A DNA stretch of 14,334 bases from Candidatus Paceibacterota bacterium (GCA_028714275.1 JAQTMP010000018.1:1-14334), one strand, 5' to 3'. Shown: positions 7,579 to 14,249, counted from the stretch's first letter. The notes: a model not told the origin generated them from the sequence alone. Program-made: numbers and translations.

Positions 7579-7682
7579 AGATCAGTAAAGGCTTTATTCG
7601 CACTCCATTTGGAGTGCGGGCCTTTGAAAACAATTAAAAAAGCGACCGAAGGTGTCGCTCCCTTGAAAGGAGGGTTTCATTT
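7579..7682 (+). promoter_or_regulatory. Structured 5' leader with strong Shine-Dalgarno
   Basis: Hairpin 1 is CGCACTCC (7599-7606), a 4-nt loop, then GGAGTGCG (7611-7618); an outer stem AAAGGC/GCCTTT (7587-7592 with 7620-7625) extends it. Hairpin 2 is AGCGAC (7641-7646) with GTCGCT (7654-7659). AAAGGAGGG (7666-7674) is a near-ideal ribosome binding site, with 9 nt from GGAGG to the ATG at 7683. Neither hairpin is followed by a U-tract, so neither looks like a terminator. A role in mRNA stability or translational control is inferred; it matches no riboswitch class I recognise. Confidence 0.55.
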
Positions 7683-8327
7683 ATGGCTAAGAAAACAGCC
7701 AGCGGTGCTCACTTGAGCAAATACGCGGCAAAAAAAGCTGCTCAGGCGACGCAGGTCGCCGGGGTATCTCAACAGCCAGTGGACGTGGTTGGGCAAGACA
7801 TTGCTCACACGTCCTCATCGACACCGACGACAGCGTCCCGGTCCGACAAAGACCACGCCTGCTTCTCGATCCTCATCGAAAAGCGCCCCGACATCGGGTG
7901 GGCGGTGGCCTCGGTCATCGATCTCCGCTTCAACAAGCGCGATCAGATTTGTGAAGTGAAATTCTTCGGGGGGACAAACCGTGAAGCTTTGTGGGAGAAC
8001 AAAGAGCAGACCCTTCTTCGGGAATCCGAGGAGGAGGGTAAAATCAAGCCCACAAAATTTACCATGGTGTACGAGGAATTTCTCCCATCGAGGAAGGTCG
8101 ATCAGCGGGACCATATCAAGTACTTCTTCTTGATTGAAGGGTACGAGGGATCCTTCCTCGAGCGCGAGTTTGAAGATCGGGACATGGTGCACATTTTGGC
8201 CAAGTGGATCCCGATCAAACAGTTCGCGGCGATGGTATTCAGAAACCATCGCCAGGCATTCAACATGGCGACTCTCCACCTGAGCCGCACCAATCCGGAG
8301 TTTCACACAGACAATCCGGATCTGTGA
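7683..8327 (+). CDS. Degenerate Nudix-like hydrolase domain protein
   Basis: 214 aa. Residues 1-58 are a low-complexity Lys/Ala/Ser/Thr-rich tail without a signal peptide. From about 60 the sequence has an alpha/beta pattern with a Nudix-box-like stretch: GG (96-97), E105, then R113-E114-S-E-E117-E118. The catalytic RExxEE core is kept, but the first glycine sits two residues too early and the last box glycine is shifted (GK for xG). Classical Nudix proteins hydrolyse nucleoside diphosphates linked to other groups; activity and substrate here are unknown. The gene is visibly richer in G/C at third positions than rnhB or the metallopeptidase gene, ends in TGA (unlike the core genes), and is framed by its own promoter, structured leader and terminator. 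This suggests an acquired or highly expressed accessory gene. Domain call moderate. Confidence 0.7.
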   Translation: MAKKTASGAHLSKYAAKKAAQATQVAGVSQQPVDVVGQDIAHTSSSTPTTASRSDKDHACFSILIEKRPDIGWAVASVIDLRFNKRDQICEVKFFGGTNREALWENKEQTLLRESEEEGKIKPTKFTMVYEEFLPSRKVDQRDHIKYFFLIEGYEGSFLEREFEDRDMVHILAKWIPIKQFAAMVFRNHRQAFNMATLHLSRTNPEFHTDNPDL

Positions 8328-8345
8328 AAAGACAAGAAAGTCTGT

Positions 8346-8386
8346 AAAGTCCGTCGGGAGGTTCCAATCCTCCCGCCGGGCTTTTT
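8346..8386 (+). terminator. Strong intrinsic terminator of the Nudix-like cassette
   Basis: The inner stem CGGGAGG (8355-8361)/CCTCCCG (8369-8375) has a 7-nt loop. The outer stem pairs 8346-8353 with 8377-8384, including one G-U pair, with a single mismatch between the stems. The transcript ends in U5. It begins 18 nt after the stop codon. Confidence 0.88.
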
Positions 8387-8389
8387 CAT

Positions 8390-8418
8390 TTGCCTTTTCC
8401 ACTATGTCGTGCTAAATT
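8390..8418 (+). promoter_or_regulatory. Promoter of rpmF
   Basis: -35 TTGCCT (8390-8395, 4/6), 17-bp spacer, extended TGC (8410-8412) and -10 TAAATT (8413-8418). Eight nucleotides remain before the preferred ATG at 8427, so the leader would be 0-2 nt. It sits directly after the upstream terminator. Confidence 0.55.
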
Positions 8419-8426
8419 GTAGCCCT

Positions 8427-8654
8427 ATGGTAAATCATATGCGTCACAATAGAGGTCAGACTGGCAGCCGCCGGTCACACCACGCCATCAAAGGCGCTGG
8501 AGTCATCCTCTGTGAAAAATGCGGCCAGCCTCGTCAAAAGCATATTATGTGCATGCAGTGCGGTACTTACAAAGGCAAGGTTATTCTCGACGTAGTGGCC
8601 AAAGCTCAGAAAAAAGCCGACAAGAAGAAGGCCTTGGCAGCAGAGGCAAGATAG
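8427..8654 (+). CDS. rpmF: 50S ribosomal protein L32 (bL32)
   Basis: 75 aa, a component of the large ribosomal subunit. The family signature MRHNRGQTGSRRSHHA lies near the N-terminus, followed by a zinc-ribbon with two CxxC pairs (CEKCG and CMQCG) and a Lys/Ala-rich C-terminal tail. I start at MVNHMRHN, because parcubacterial L32 proteins usually have a few residues before MRH. The frame's earlier ATG at 8409 would precede the -10 element, and the ATG at 8439 (MRHN) is a possible alternative. It is followed by nusB-Nudix 84 bp downstream. Confidence 0.93.
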   Translation: MVNHMRHNRGQTGSRRSHHAIKGAGVILCEKCGQPRQKHIMCMQCGTYKGKVILDVVAKAQKKADKKKALAAEAR

Positions 8655-8703
8655 ACAGTAAAGGAAAGATAGGAGATAATGTAAGTGATGCAGATGAGTA
8701 GGG

Positions 8704-8709
8704 TATAGT
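8704..8709 (+). promoter_or_regulatory. Possible -10 element before nusB
   Basis: TATAGT (8704-8709) is a 5/6 -10 match and would start transcription near 8716, 23 nt before the nusB ATG. No acceptable -35 or extended TG is seen, and read-through from rpmF is equally likely because no terminator lies between them. Confidence 0.22.
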
Positions 8710-8738
8710 CAGGTTTGGTTTTCGTTCTTTTTTAAAAA

Positions 8739-9650
8739 ATGGCAAATAGGCACCTTTCACGATCAATCGCTCTCCAATCACTCTTTGAGTGGGATTTTTG
8801 TGGTTTGGAGGACTCTGCCATCGAAGAAATTTTTACGCGTAATGCAAACGAGTTCGCTCCCGGTATGGGAGATTTTTCATTTATGAAAAGCTTGGTGGAC
8901 AACATCATCAAAAAGCGTCCAGAGCTCGACACCATCATAGAAAAAGCAGCGCCCGAATGGCCGCTCGACAAGATTGCGGTAGCCGACAGAAATATTTTAC
9001 GTATTGGTCTCTACGAGCTGCTTTTCGCGGATAAAAAGGAGGTGCCAGCCAAAGTGGCCATCAACGAGGCTATCGAACTCGCCAAAACTTTCGGCGGCGA
9101 GACTTCTGGAAAATTTGTCAACGGCGTGCTCGGTGCCGTCTACAAAGAAATGGGCGAGCCGGGTAAAGATGAAGTCTCGACCAAGAAAAAATTTCGCAAA
9201 GATATACCGTACGAAGAGATGCCTATTGAAGTACTCGGAGGGGCGGTGGTCTATGCCCGCGATGGAGAGATGATTTATTTAGCTTTGGTGCATGATGTCT
9301 TTGGGCACTGGACCCTTTCAAAAGGTAGACTCGAGGTGGGTGAAGATGTTAAGACTGGAACAATGCGAGAAATCAAAGAAGAGATCGGTCTGGATATTGT
9401 TTTGCAAGATGAATTGGCCAAAAACGAATACATAGCCACTCATCCAGAAAAAGGCAAGCTTCGCAAACAGGTCACCTACTTTTTGGGAGAGGCAAAATAC
9501 GTCGAACTCAAACTCGAATCGTCTGGGGGCCTCGATGATGCCAAATGGTTCAATCTCCAGGAGATCCTTGACCTTAATTTTTATAATGATATTCTGCCGA
9601 TAGTGACGAAGGCCATCAATATCCTTCTCGCCAAAAAACCCGCAAAATAG
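8739..9650 (+). CDS. nusB: NusB antitermination factor fused to a Nudix hydrolase domain
   Basis: 303 aa, about twice the usual NusB length. Residues 1-140 are NusB: a helical start (RSIALQSLFEWDF), the W-P-L-D-K-I-A-VADRNILRIGLYEL region, and VAINEAIELAKTFGGETSGKFVNGVL, the most conserved NusB segment. NusB acts with NusA/NusE/NusG in antitermination, above all on rRNA operons. A charged linker (about 142-165) leads to a complete Nudix domain. The box is canonical: G196, E202, R210-E211, E214-E215, G217, and the strand ahead of it is VLGGAVVYAR. The two parts form one uninterrupted reading frame with no internal start suggesting separate translation. The Nudix substrate is unknown. It lies 24 bp before rnc, probably in one operon with rpmF and rnc. 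Confidence 0.93.
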   Translation: MANRHLSRSIALQSLFEWDFCGLEDSAIEEIFTRNANEFAPGMGDFSFMKSLVDNIIKKRPELDTIIEKAAPEWPLDKIAVADRNILRIGLYELLFADKKEVPAKVAINEAIELAKTFGGETSGKFVNGVLGAVYKEMGEPGKDEVSTKKKFRKDIPYEEMPIEVLGGAVVYARDGEMIYLALVHDVFGHWTLSKGRLEVGEDVKTGTMREIKEEIGLDIVLQDELAKNEYIATHPEKGKLRKQVTYFLGEAKYVELKLESSGGLDDAKWFNLQEILDLNFYNDILPIVTKAINILLAKKPAK

Positions 9651-9674
9651 GCCCAATTTACTGATTAAATAGCT

Positions 9675-10361
9675 ATGGAATTCAAAGCCTTTCAAAAAAA
9701 TATAGGGACAACCTTTAAAGATGAGGGACTGCTCAAGCAGGCCTTTATTCATCGTTCTTATTTAAATGAAAATAAAAACTTAAAGCTGGAGCACAATGAA
9801 CGCTTGGAATTTTTGGGGGACGCCGTGCTTGAGCTAGTGGTGACTGATTATCTTTTCAAAAAATATCCAACCAAGCCGGAAGGTGAACTGACCGCTTTTC
9901 GTTCGGCTTTAGTGAATGCCAATACTTTGGCGGCTGCCGCCGAAAAAATTAGAATGAACGATTTTTTGCTTCTTTCAAAAGGAGAAGCCAAAGATACGGG
10001 GCGCGCGCGGCTGTACATCCTTGCCAATACGTTTGAGGCCTTGATCGGGGCGGTCTATTTGGATCAGGGCTACGATGCCGCGCGCGACTTTATCGGACGC
10101 CAACTTTTTGATTTGATTGACGACATTGTTGAGAAGCGTCTCTTTGTCGATGCTAAGAGTTTTTTCCAGGAACAAGCCCAGGAAAAAATGGGAGCCACCC
10201 CAGCCTACAAAACTATTCGCGAAACTGGCCCCGATCACAACAAGCAGTTTACCGTCGGGGTTTTTGTCAATAATGAAAAAATCGTAGAGGGTCTAGGAAA
10301 ATCTAAACAAGAAGCCGAGCAAGATGCCGCTCAAAAAGCACTCAAGAAGATGGCGTGGTAG
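9675..10361 (+). CDS. rnc: Ribonuclease III
   Basis: 228 aa, normal length. It cleaves double-stranded RNA in rRNA precursor and mRNA processing. The catalytic domain (1-155) has the signature HNERLEFLGDAVLE with E42, E45 and D49. The second acidic motif reads LANTFEALIGAVYLD: E121 matches E117 of E. coli, but N118 occupies the position of the metal-ligand D114. The dsRNA-binding domain (about 158-228) shows the PAYKT...GPDHNKQFTV pattern and the AEQDAAQKALKKM helix. It is 24 bp after nusB-Nudix, with the ATG at the start of the conserved domain. A weak TGA-TTAAAT (9662-9670) lies close before the start, but co-transcription with nusB is more likely. Confidence 0.95.
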   Translation: MEFKAFQKNIGTTFKDEGLLKQAFIHRSYLNENKNLKLEHNERLEFLGDAVLELVVTDYLFKKYPTKPEGELTAFRSALVNANTLAAAAEKIRMNDFLLLSKGEAKDTGRARLYILANTFEALIGAVYLDQGYDAARDFIGRQLFDLIDDIVEKRLFVDAKSFFQEQAQEKMGATPAYKTIRETGPDHNKQFTVGVFVNNEKIVEGLGKSKQEAEQDAAQKALKKMAW

Positions 10362-10383
10362 AGAAGTCCAGTTTTTTAAAATA

Positions 10384-10392
10384 TGGTACTAT
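10384..10392 (+). promoter_or_regulatory. Extended -10 of the metallopeptidase gene
   Basis: TGG-TACTAT (10384-10392) is a 4/6 -10 with an extended TGn. Exactly 6 nt separate it from the ATG at 10399, predicting a leaderless transcript. No convincing -35 is present. Confidence 0.4.
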
Positions 10393-10398
10393 TTAGAG

Positions 10399-11409
10399 AT
10401 GGAAAAAATACCAGGGTTTCGTATTGTCGGAGGGGCTTCAGAGGAAGAAAAACAAAAAACCAGGACCGAAATCGAGTCACATCTTGTAGATCATATTGCA
10501 ACCTTGCCTGAGCATGGGAGAAAAGAATTAGAAAAATTGGAATATCCAAAAACAGAAACAGAGGTAAAACTGATAGAGTTTGCTAATGATGAAACAAGTA
10601 GATTGAGAGAAGCCTGTGGTTTAGAGGTCTATGATATTCCTTTAGATAATTATCACATTGTTCCTCCGGAGGTATATAAAAAAATTAGTGAGGAGGGTCA
10701 GGGTATTGCATTTACCAATTTTGGAAAACAAATAATAGCAATTAATGCCTTTAATTTACGTAGCAACCCCGTTCATTTTGGATCATCCATCCTGCACGAA
10801 ACCCTTCATTTAAAAGGGCATCTCACTTTTGAAGTAGAAAAGTTAGGTGAAAAAATAAAACAGACCCCTTTTAGAGAGGGTGTTACTGTTTTTCCAGCCC
10901 AGAAAAAAGGTTTAAATAGAGAGTATCATGAGCATTTTAGTGGTTTGCATGAGGCAATCGTATCTGAACAAGAAAAAAAATCATTTTCACATATGATGGA
11001 CCTGCCAATCCTTAAGGAAGAAAAAGACAGATTAAATTCTGCCGAAGCTAAAGAATTAAAAGAAAAAATATCAAAAGAAAGAAAAGTTCCGATTGATGAT
11101 ATCGTCTGGGTCAATCAAAAAGGCGATGACTATGAAGCGGTTGTTTATAGGATGCAACGCAAAGTTTTGAGTTTTATTTGCGAAGAAATTCAAAAGGAAT
11201 TTCCAGAGGAGTATGAAAATGCTGAACAAGTTTTTAAAGAGTTTCTTAAAGCTCATTTTACTGGGAGGTTACTACCAATTGCTAGATTAGTAGAAAAAAC
11301 CTTTGGTGAAGGTGGGTTTAGAATGCTTGGAAATATGGGCACAGATAGAGCTAGTGGGGTGCTTTGTTATGAGAGTATGAGAAAGGCGCGACTGAGAGCA
11401 ATAAAATAA
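10399..11409 (+). CDS. Putative zinc metallopeptidase (HExxHxxxH)
   Basis: 336 aa, starting at MEKIPGFRIV; the longer frame from 10324 runs back into rnc. There is no signal peptide or membrane segment, so it is probably cytoplasmic. H133-E134-T-L-H137-L-K-G-H141 fits a zincin motif: two His ligands and a catalytic Glu. A possible third ligand is E185 in GLHEAIVSEQ, about 50 residues later, as in gluzincin-like proteins of candidate-phylum bacteria. The rest is helical and charged, with an Asp/Lys/Glu-rich middle (about 195-235). I do not recognise a named peptidase family, and peptidase activity is inferred from the motif alone. The gene is more A/T-rich than rnc and smc around it, consistent with insertion into a conserved neighbourhood. 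It shares a bidirectional terminator with the convergent small ORF. Confidence 0.75.
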   Translation: MEKIPGFRIVGGASEEEKQKTRTEIESHLVDHIATLPEHGRKELEKLEYPKTETEVKLIEFANDETSRLREACGLEVYDIPLDNYHIVPPEVYKKISEEGQGIAFTNFGKQIIAINAFNLRSNPVHFGSSILHETLHLKGHLTFEVEKLGEKIKQTPFREGVTVFPAQKKGLNREYHEHFSGLHEAIVSEQEKKSFSHMMDLPILKEEKDRLNSAEAKELKEKISKERKVPIDDIVWVNQKGDDYEAVVYRMQRKVLSFICEEIQKEFPEEYENAEQVFKEFLKAHFTGRLLPIARLVEKTFGEGGFRMLGNMGTDRASGVLCYESMRKARLRAIK

Positions 11410-11420
11410 AAAAATTTACA

Positions 11421-11460
11421 AAAAAACCCTGCAACAAGAACACACGTTGCAAGGTTTTTA
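11421..11460. terminator. Bidirectional terminator between the metallopeptidase and the small convergent ORF
   Basis: TGCAAC (11430-11435)/GTTGCA (11446-11451) with a 10-nt loop is extended, after one C/A mismatch, by AAAAACC (11422-11428)/GGTTTTT (11453-11459). A-run on the left and T-run on the right give U-tracts in both directions. Confidence 0.8.
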
Positions 11461-11477
11461 ATAAAAGGAGATTTCAA

Positions 11478-11741
11478 TCAAGCGGCAATGACACGGAACA
11501 AGCTCCCACACATCCAGGTGCGGATGCCCTTTGGGTGGGGGATATCAAGTTCCACATCCACAGTGCTTTGTCCGCAGAGACAGCGACCGGTGGAAAGCAC
11601 TTGAAAATGATCCCTTTTTGCCAGTCTGGTCAATGCTTGGAAGTAGCTATCCTTCATGGCCTTTTCACTTAGTTCCACTGTGTTTCCTTGTAGGATTGGA
11701 TGCCGCCAGCCTTTCTTTACAGTTTCAATTTCTTGGCTCAT
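11478..11741 (-). CDS. Small hypothetical protein with three cysteines
   Basis: 87 aa from the ATG at 11741 (MSQEIETV). A TTG at 11753 in the same frame, with GGTGA about 9 nt ahead of it, would give 91 aa and is a real alternative. The sequence is hydrophilic, has no signal peptide or transmembrane segment, and ends with a CLCG...WMCGS pattern that could bind a metal or form a disulfide. I recognise no family. The minus-strand reading has natural amino-acid composition, while the overlapping plus-strand frames are Trp/Pro/Leu/Ser-rich shadows. It ends in TGA like the other accessory gene at 7683, and terminates into the shared hairpin at 11421-11460. It is divergent from smc. No clear promoter was found. 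Confidence 0.55.
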   Translation of the reverse strand: MSQEIETVKKGWRHPILQGNTVELSEKAMKDSYFQALTRLAKRDHFQVLSTGRCLCGQSTVDVELDIPHPKGIRTWMCGSLFRVIAA

Positions 11742-11799
11742 AGGTGTAAGCAATTTTTTCTTTCACCAAGATAACATACATATTTCAAATAGAAAAGGG

Positions 11800-11828
11800 A
11801 TGAAAAATAACTAAAAATCTGCTAATAT
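11800..11828 (+). promoter_or_regulatory. Promoter of smc
   Basis: -35 ATGAAA (11800-11805, 4/6), 17-bp spacer ending in extended TGC (11820-11822), -10 TAATAT (11823-11828, 4/6). The start near 11835 leaves a leader of about 11 nt. A second candidate -10, GATACT (11834-11839), is 6 nt from the ATG and would make the mRNA leaderless, but it lacks a -35. Confidence 0.45.
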
Positions 11829-11845
11829 TTAACGATACTACCGAC

Positions 11846-14194
11846 ATGTATCTAACCTCCCTCGAAATCTCGGGTTTCAAATCGTTTGCCAAAAAAGACG
11901 CTCTGCGTTTTACTTCACCTATTTCTGCCATTGTCGGACCCAATGGCTCAGGTAAATCCAATATAGCCGAGGCTTTTCGTTTTGTCCTAGGTGAGCAGTC
12001 CATCAAATCCTTGCGAGGAAAAAAGGGCGAGGATCTTATTTTTAACGGAGCAGGCGAAGGTGGGCGGGCCAATCGTGCGGGAGTGAAAGTCACTTTTGAC
12101 AATACCAAGCGCATGCTCAACATTGATTTTGATGAAGTCGTCATCGAACGCGTGGTGCATCGAGACGGGGTCAATGAATATTTGATCAATGGCAGTGCGG
12201 TGCGTCTCAAAGATATTATCGAGCTTTTGGCCGGTGCCCATATTGGGGCTTCGGGACACCATATTATTTCTCAAGGAGAGGCGGACAAAATGCTCAATGC
12301 GTCGATCCGGGATCGACGCATCATGATAGAAGACGCTCTTGGTCTAAAGCTTTATCAATATAAAAAAGAAGAAAGCCTCCGAAAGCTTGAGAAAACTCGC
12401 GAAAATATTAAAGACGTCGAGTCCCTGCGTCGCGAGCTCGCTCCGCATATTAAATTTTTAAAAAAGCAGGTAGAAAAAATCGAACGGGCTCTGGCGCTCA
12501 AGCTTGAGCTAGTCACTTTGTCCAAGGAATATTTGCGGCGTGAGGATGCCTATATTACCCGAGAAAAAGGGGTCATTGCTGATGAAAAGGAGGCTCCACA
12601 TCGTGAGCTGGCCGAGCTTGCCAAGGAGCTTGAGATTTTGAAAAAAACTATCGCTGAGACGGCGGCTTCGACTCAGGGTTCGCGCAGTCCGGAGCTTATT
12701 GTCCTTGAACAGCAAATTCAAAAAGTCCGTGGGGCTAAAGATGAAGCAACCCGAGAGCTTGGTCGGATCGAAGGAGAAATTTCCTATCTAAAAAGATCTA
12801 TTGCCAAGCGCAACGATGACAGGGCGCGGGAGAGCAACCGGACTGTCTATTTGAGAGAAGTAGAAAATTTGTCTGAGGATGTGTCGGAAAAGCTGGCTGA
12901 AATCGAGAAGGGCATCGGGGAGGGGCAGGATGCTGGGACTTTGCGCGGTTTGGTGGCACGGGTACGCCAACTCGTCACGGACTTTATTACCCATCACCGT
13001 GAACAGGATGTTGTTTCAGCTGAGGATCAAGAATTTGAAAGCGATTTGGAAAAGCTGAATCAGGAGCGGGGTGAAATAGAAGCCAAGATAGTCTCAATAA
13101 AAAATGAAGAGCAGGCGGCGGCTAAAAACTACGAAGTCATCAAGCAAGAAATTGAACGTGGAAAAGACAAAAATGTCGAGGCCGAGAAGGCGATTTTAAA
13201 AATAATGGGGAGACAAAGTGAGCTTTACGCTATCGTGCAAACTCTCAAGTCGCGTGAAGAAAAAGTAAAGGTAGAAGAGGAGGATTTTAAACGTGAACTG
13301 GAAGAAACCGTCATGCTAGCTGGCAGGGAAGCGATAAACTATGAAAGAGTTGATTTGTCAGATCAAAATCAGACAGAAGTTATTTTTAATGAAGAAAGGG
13401 GATTGCAGGTAGAGAGACGTCGAGCGTTGGAGAAGATTAAAATTCGTCTTGAAGAGGCGGGCGTAGGGAGCACAGACGAGGTGATGAAGGAATATACAGA
13501 GGCTGAAGAGCGAGACGCCTTTTTGACCCGTGAGCTTGGTGACCTTATTCACTCCGCCAGCTCGCTTGAAGATTTGATCAAAGAATTGGTCGAAAAATTG
13601 GATACAGAATTTCGGACGGGAGTGGCAAAAATAAATGATCAGTTTAATAATTTTTTCAATTTGATGTTTGGCGGTGGGCACGCCTCCTTGTCAGTGGTCA
13701 AAGAAAAGAAGCGCGCTCGCCGGAACTCGCGCGCCATCGGATCTGAGGACCAGGATGATCCTGACAACCCCGACCTCTCAGGCGAAGACGAAGATTTGTT
13801 GGAAAATATTTCAAATTCAGAAGAAGAGGAAGAAACCGAAGAAGGTGTCGACATTGAGGTCTCGTTGCCCCGCAAAAAAATCAAAGGACTAGTGATGCTT
13901 TCAGGAGGAGAACGCGCTCTCACTTCTATCGCTCTGCTCTTTGCTATTTCTCAGGTCAACCCTCCGCCTTTTATTATTTTGGATGAAACAGATGCCGCGC
14001 TTGATGAAGCCAACTCTCGCAAATATGGAGATATGATCGAAAACCTAGCCAAATATTCTCAGCTCATCCTGATTACCCACAATCGCGAGACCATGTCGCG
14101 TGCGGGCAGTATTTTTGGAGTGACTATGGGTAAAGAGGGAGCTTCCAAATTGCTTTCTATTGCTTTTGATGAGGCAGTAGCGGTGGCAAAATAA
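11846..14194 (+). CDS. smc: Short, hinge-less SMC chromosome-segregation ATPase
   Basis: 782 aa against about 1150-1200 for typical bacterial SMC, which compacts and segregates chromosomes as a dimer. The N-terminal head begins MYLTSLEISGFKSFA, with Walker A GPNGSGKS (31-38) and a Q-loop at Q143 (ISQGEADKML). Charged coiled coil runs from about 165 to 350 and again from about 395 to 585. Between them (about 356-394) is only a short Gly-containing linker and helix where the 150-200-residue hinge should be; no hinge strand pattern and no Rad50 CxxC hook is seen. The C-terminal head has LSGGE (685-689), Walker B IILDETDAALD (710-720) and a switch His in LITHNRE. An acidic insert (about 619-666) interrupts this head. 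The frame is continuous, so truncation by frameshift is not indicated. It may be followed by ftsY or another gene beyond the window. Confidence 0.93.
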   Translation: MYLTSLEISGFKSFAKKDALRFTSPISAIVGPNGSGKSNIAEAFRFVLGEQSIKSLRGKKGEDLIFNGAGEGGRANRAGVKVTFDNTKRMLNIDFDEVVIERVVHRDGVNEYLINGSAVRLKDIIELLAGAHIGASGHHIISQGEADKMLNASIRDRRIMIEDALGLKLYQYKKEESLRKLEKTRENIKDVESLRRELAPHIKFLKKQVEKIERALALKLELVTLSKEYLRREDAYITREKGVIADEKEAPHRELAELAKELEILKKTIAETAASTQGSRSPELIVLEQQIQKVRGAKDEATRELGRIEGEISYLKRSIAKRNDDRARESNRTVYLREVENLSEDVSEKLAEIEKGIGEGQDAGTLRGLVARVRQLVTDFITHHREQDVVSAEDQEFESDLEKLNQERGEIEAKIVSIKNEEQAAAKNYEVIKQEIERGKDKNVEAEKAILKIMGRQSELYAIVQTLKSREEKVKVEEEDFKRELEETVMLAGREAINYERVDLSDQNQTEVIFNEERGLQVERRRALEKIKIRLEEAGVGSTDEVMKEYTEAEERDAFLTRELGDLIHSASSLEDLIKELVEKLDTEFRTGVAKINDQFNNFFNLMFGGGHASLSVVKEKKRARRNSRAIGSEDQDDPDNPDLSGEDEDLLENISNSEEEEETEEGVDIEVSLPRKKIKGLVMLSGGERALTSIALLFAISQVNPPPFIILDETDAALDEANSRKYGDMIENLAKYSQLILITHNRETMSRAGSIFGVTMGKEGASKLLSIAFDEAVAVAK

Positions 14195-14213
14195 AAGCGA
14201 ATAGGCCCTTAAT

Positions 14214-14243
14214 CTGACACCACATATGCGACTTTAGTAGAAT
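14214..14243 (+). promoter_or_regulatory. Promoter of the last, partial ORF
   Basis: -35 CTGACA (14214-14219, 5/6), 18-bp spacer, -10 TAGAAT (14238-14243, 5/6). Six nucleotides separate the -10 from the ATG at 14250. This is the best two-element promoter in the window that predicts a leaderless transcript. Confidence 0.6.
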
Positions 14244-14249
14244 TGGGGA

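Noticed and set aside
7815..8402. 195-codon minus-strand frame opposite the Nudix-like gene
   Set aside because: The plus-strand frame has promoter, Shine-Dalgarno and terminator. The minus frame begins across that terminator and is favoured only by G/C-rich third positions.
8671..8684. AGGAG followed by ATG-TAA, a start-stop minimal ORF between rpmF and nusB
   Set aside because: Spacing of only 3 nt is too short for efficient initiation and no regulatory structure surrounds it.
11464..11604. Plus-strand AAAAGGAGATTTCA with a 38-codon frame from 11489; the motif resembles the leader at 7666-7680
   Set aside because: The ATG is too far from the GGAG, the frame is antisense to a more natural minus-strand ORF, and the purine run follows a terminator; the similarity to the 7666 leader is short and may be chance.
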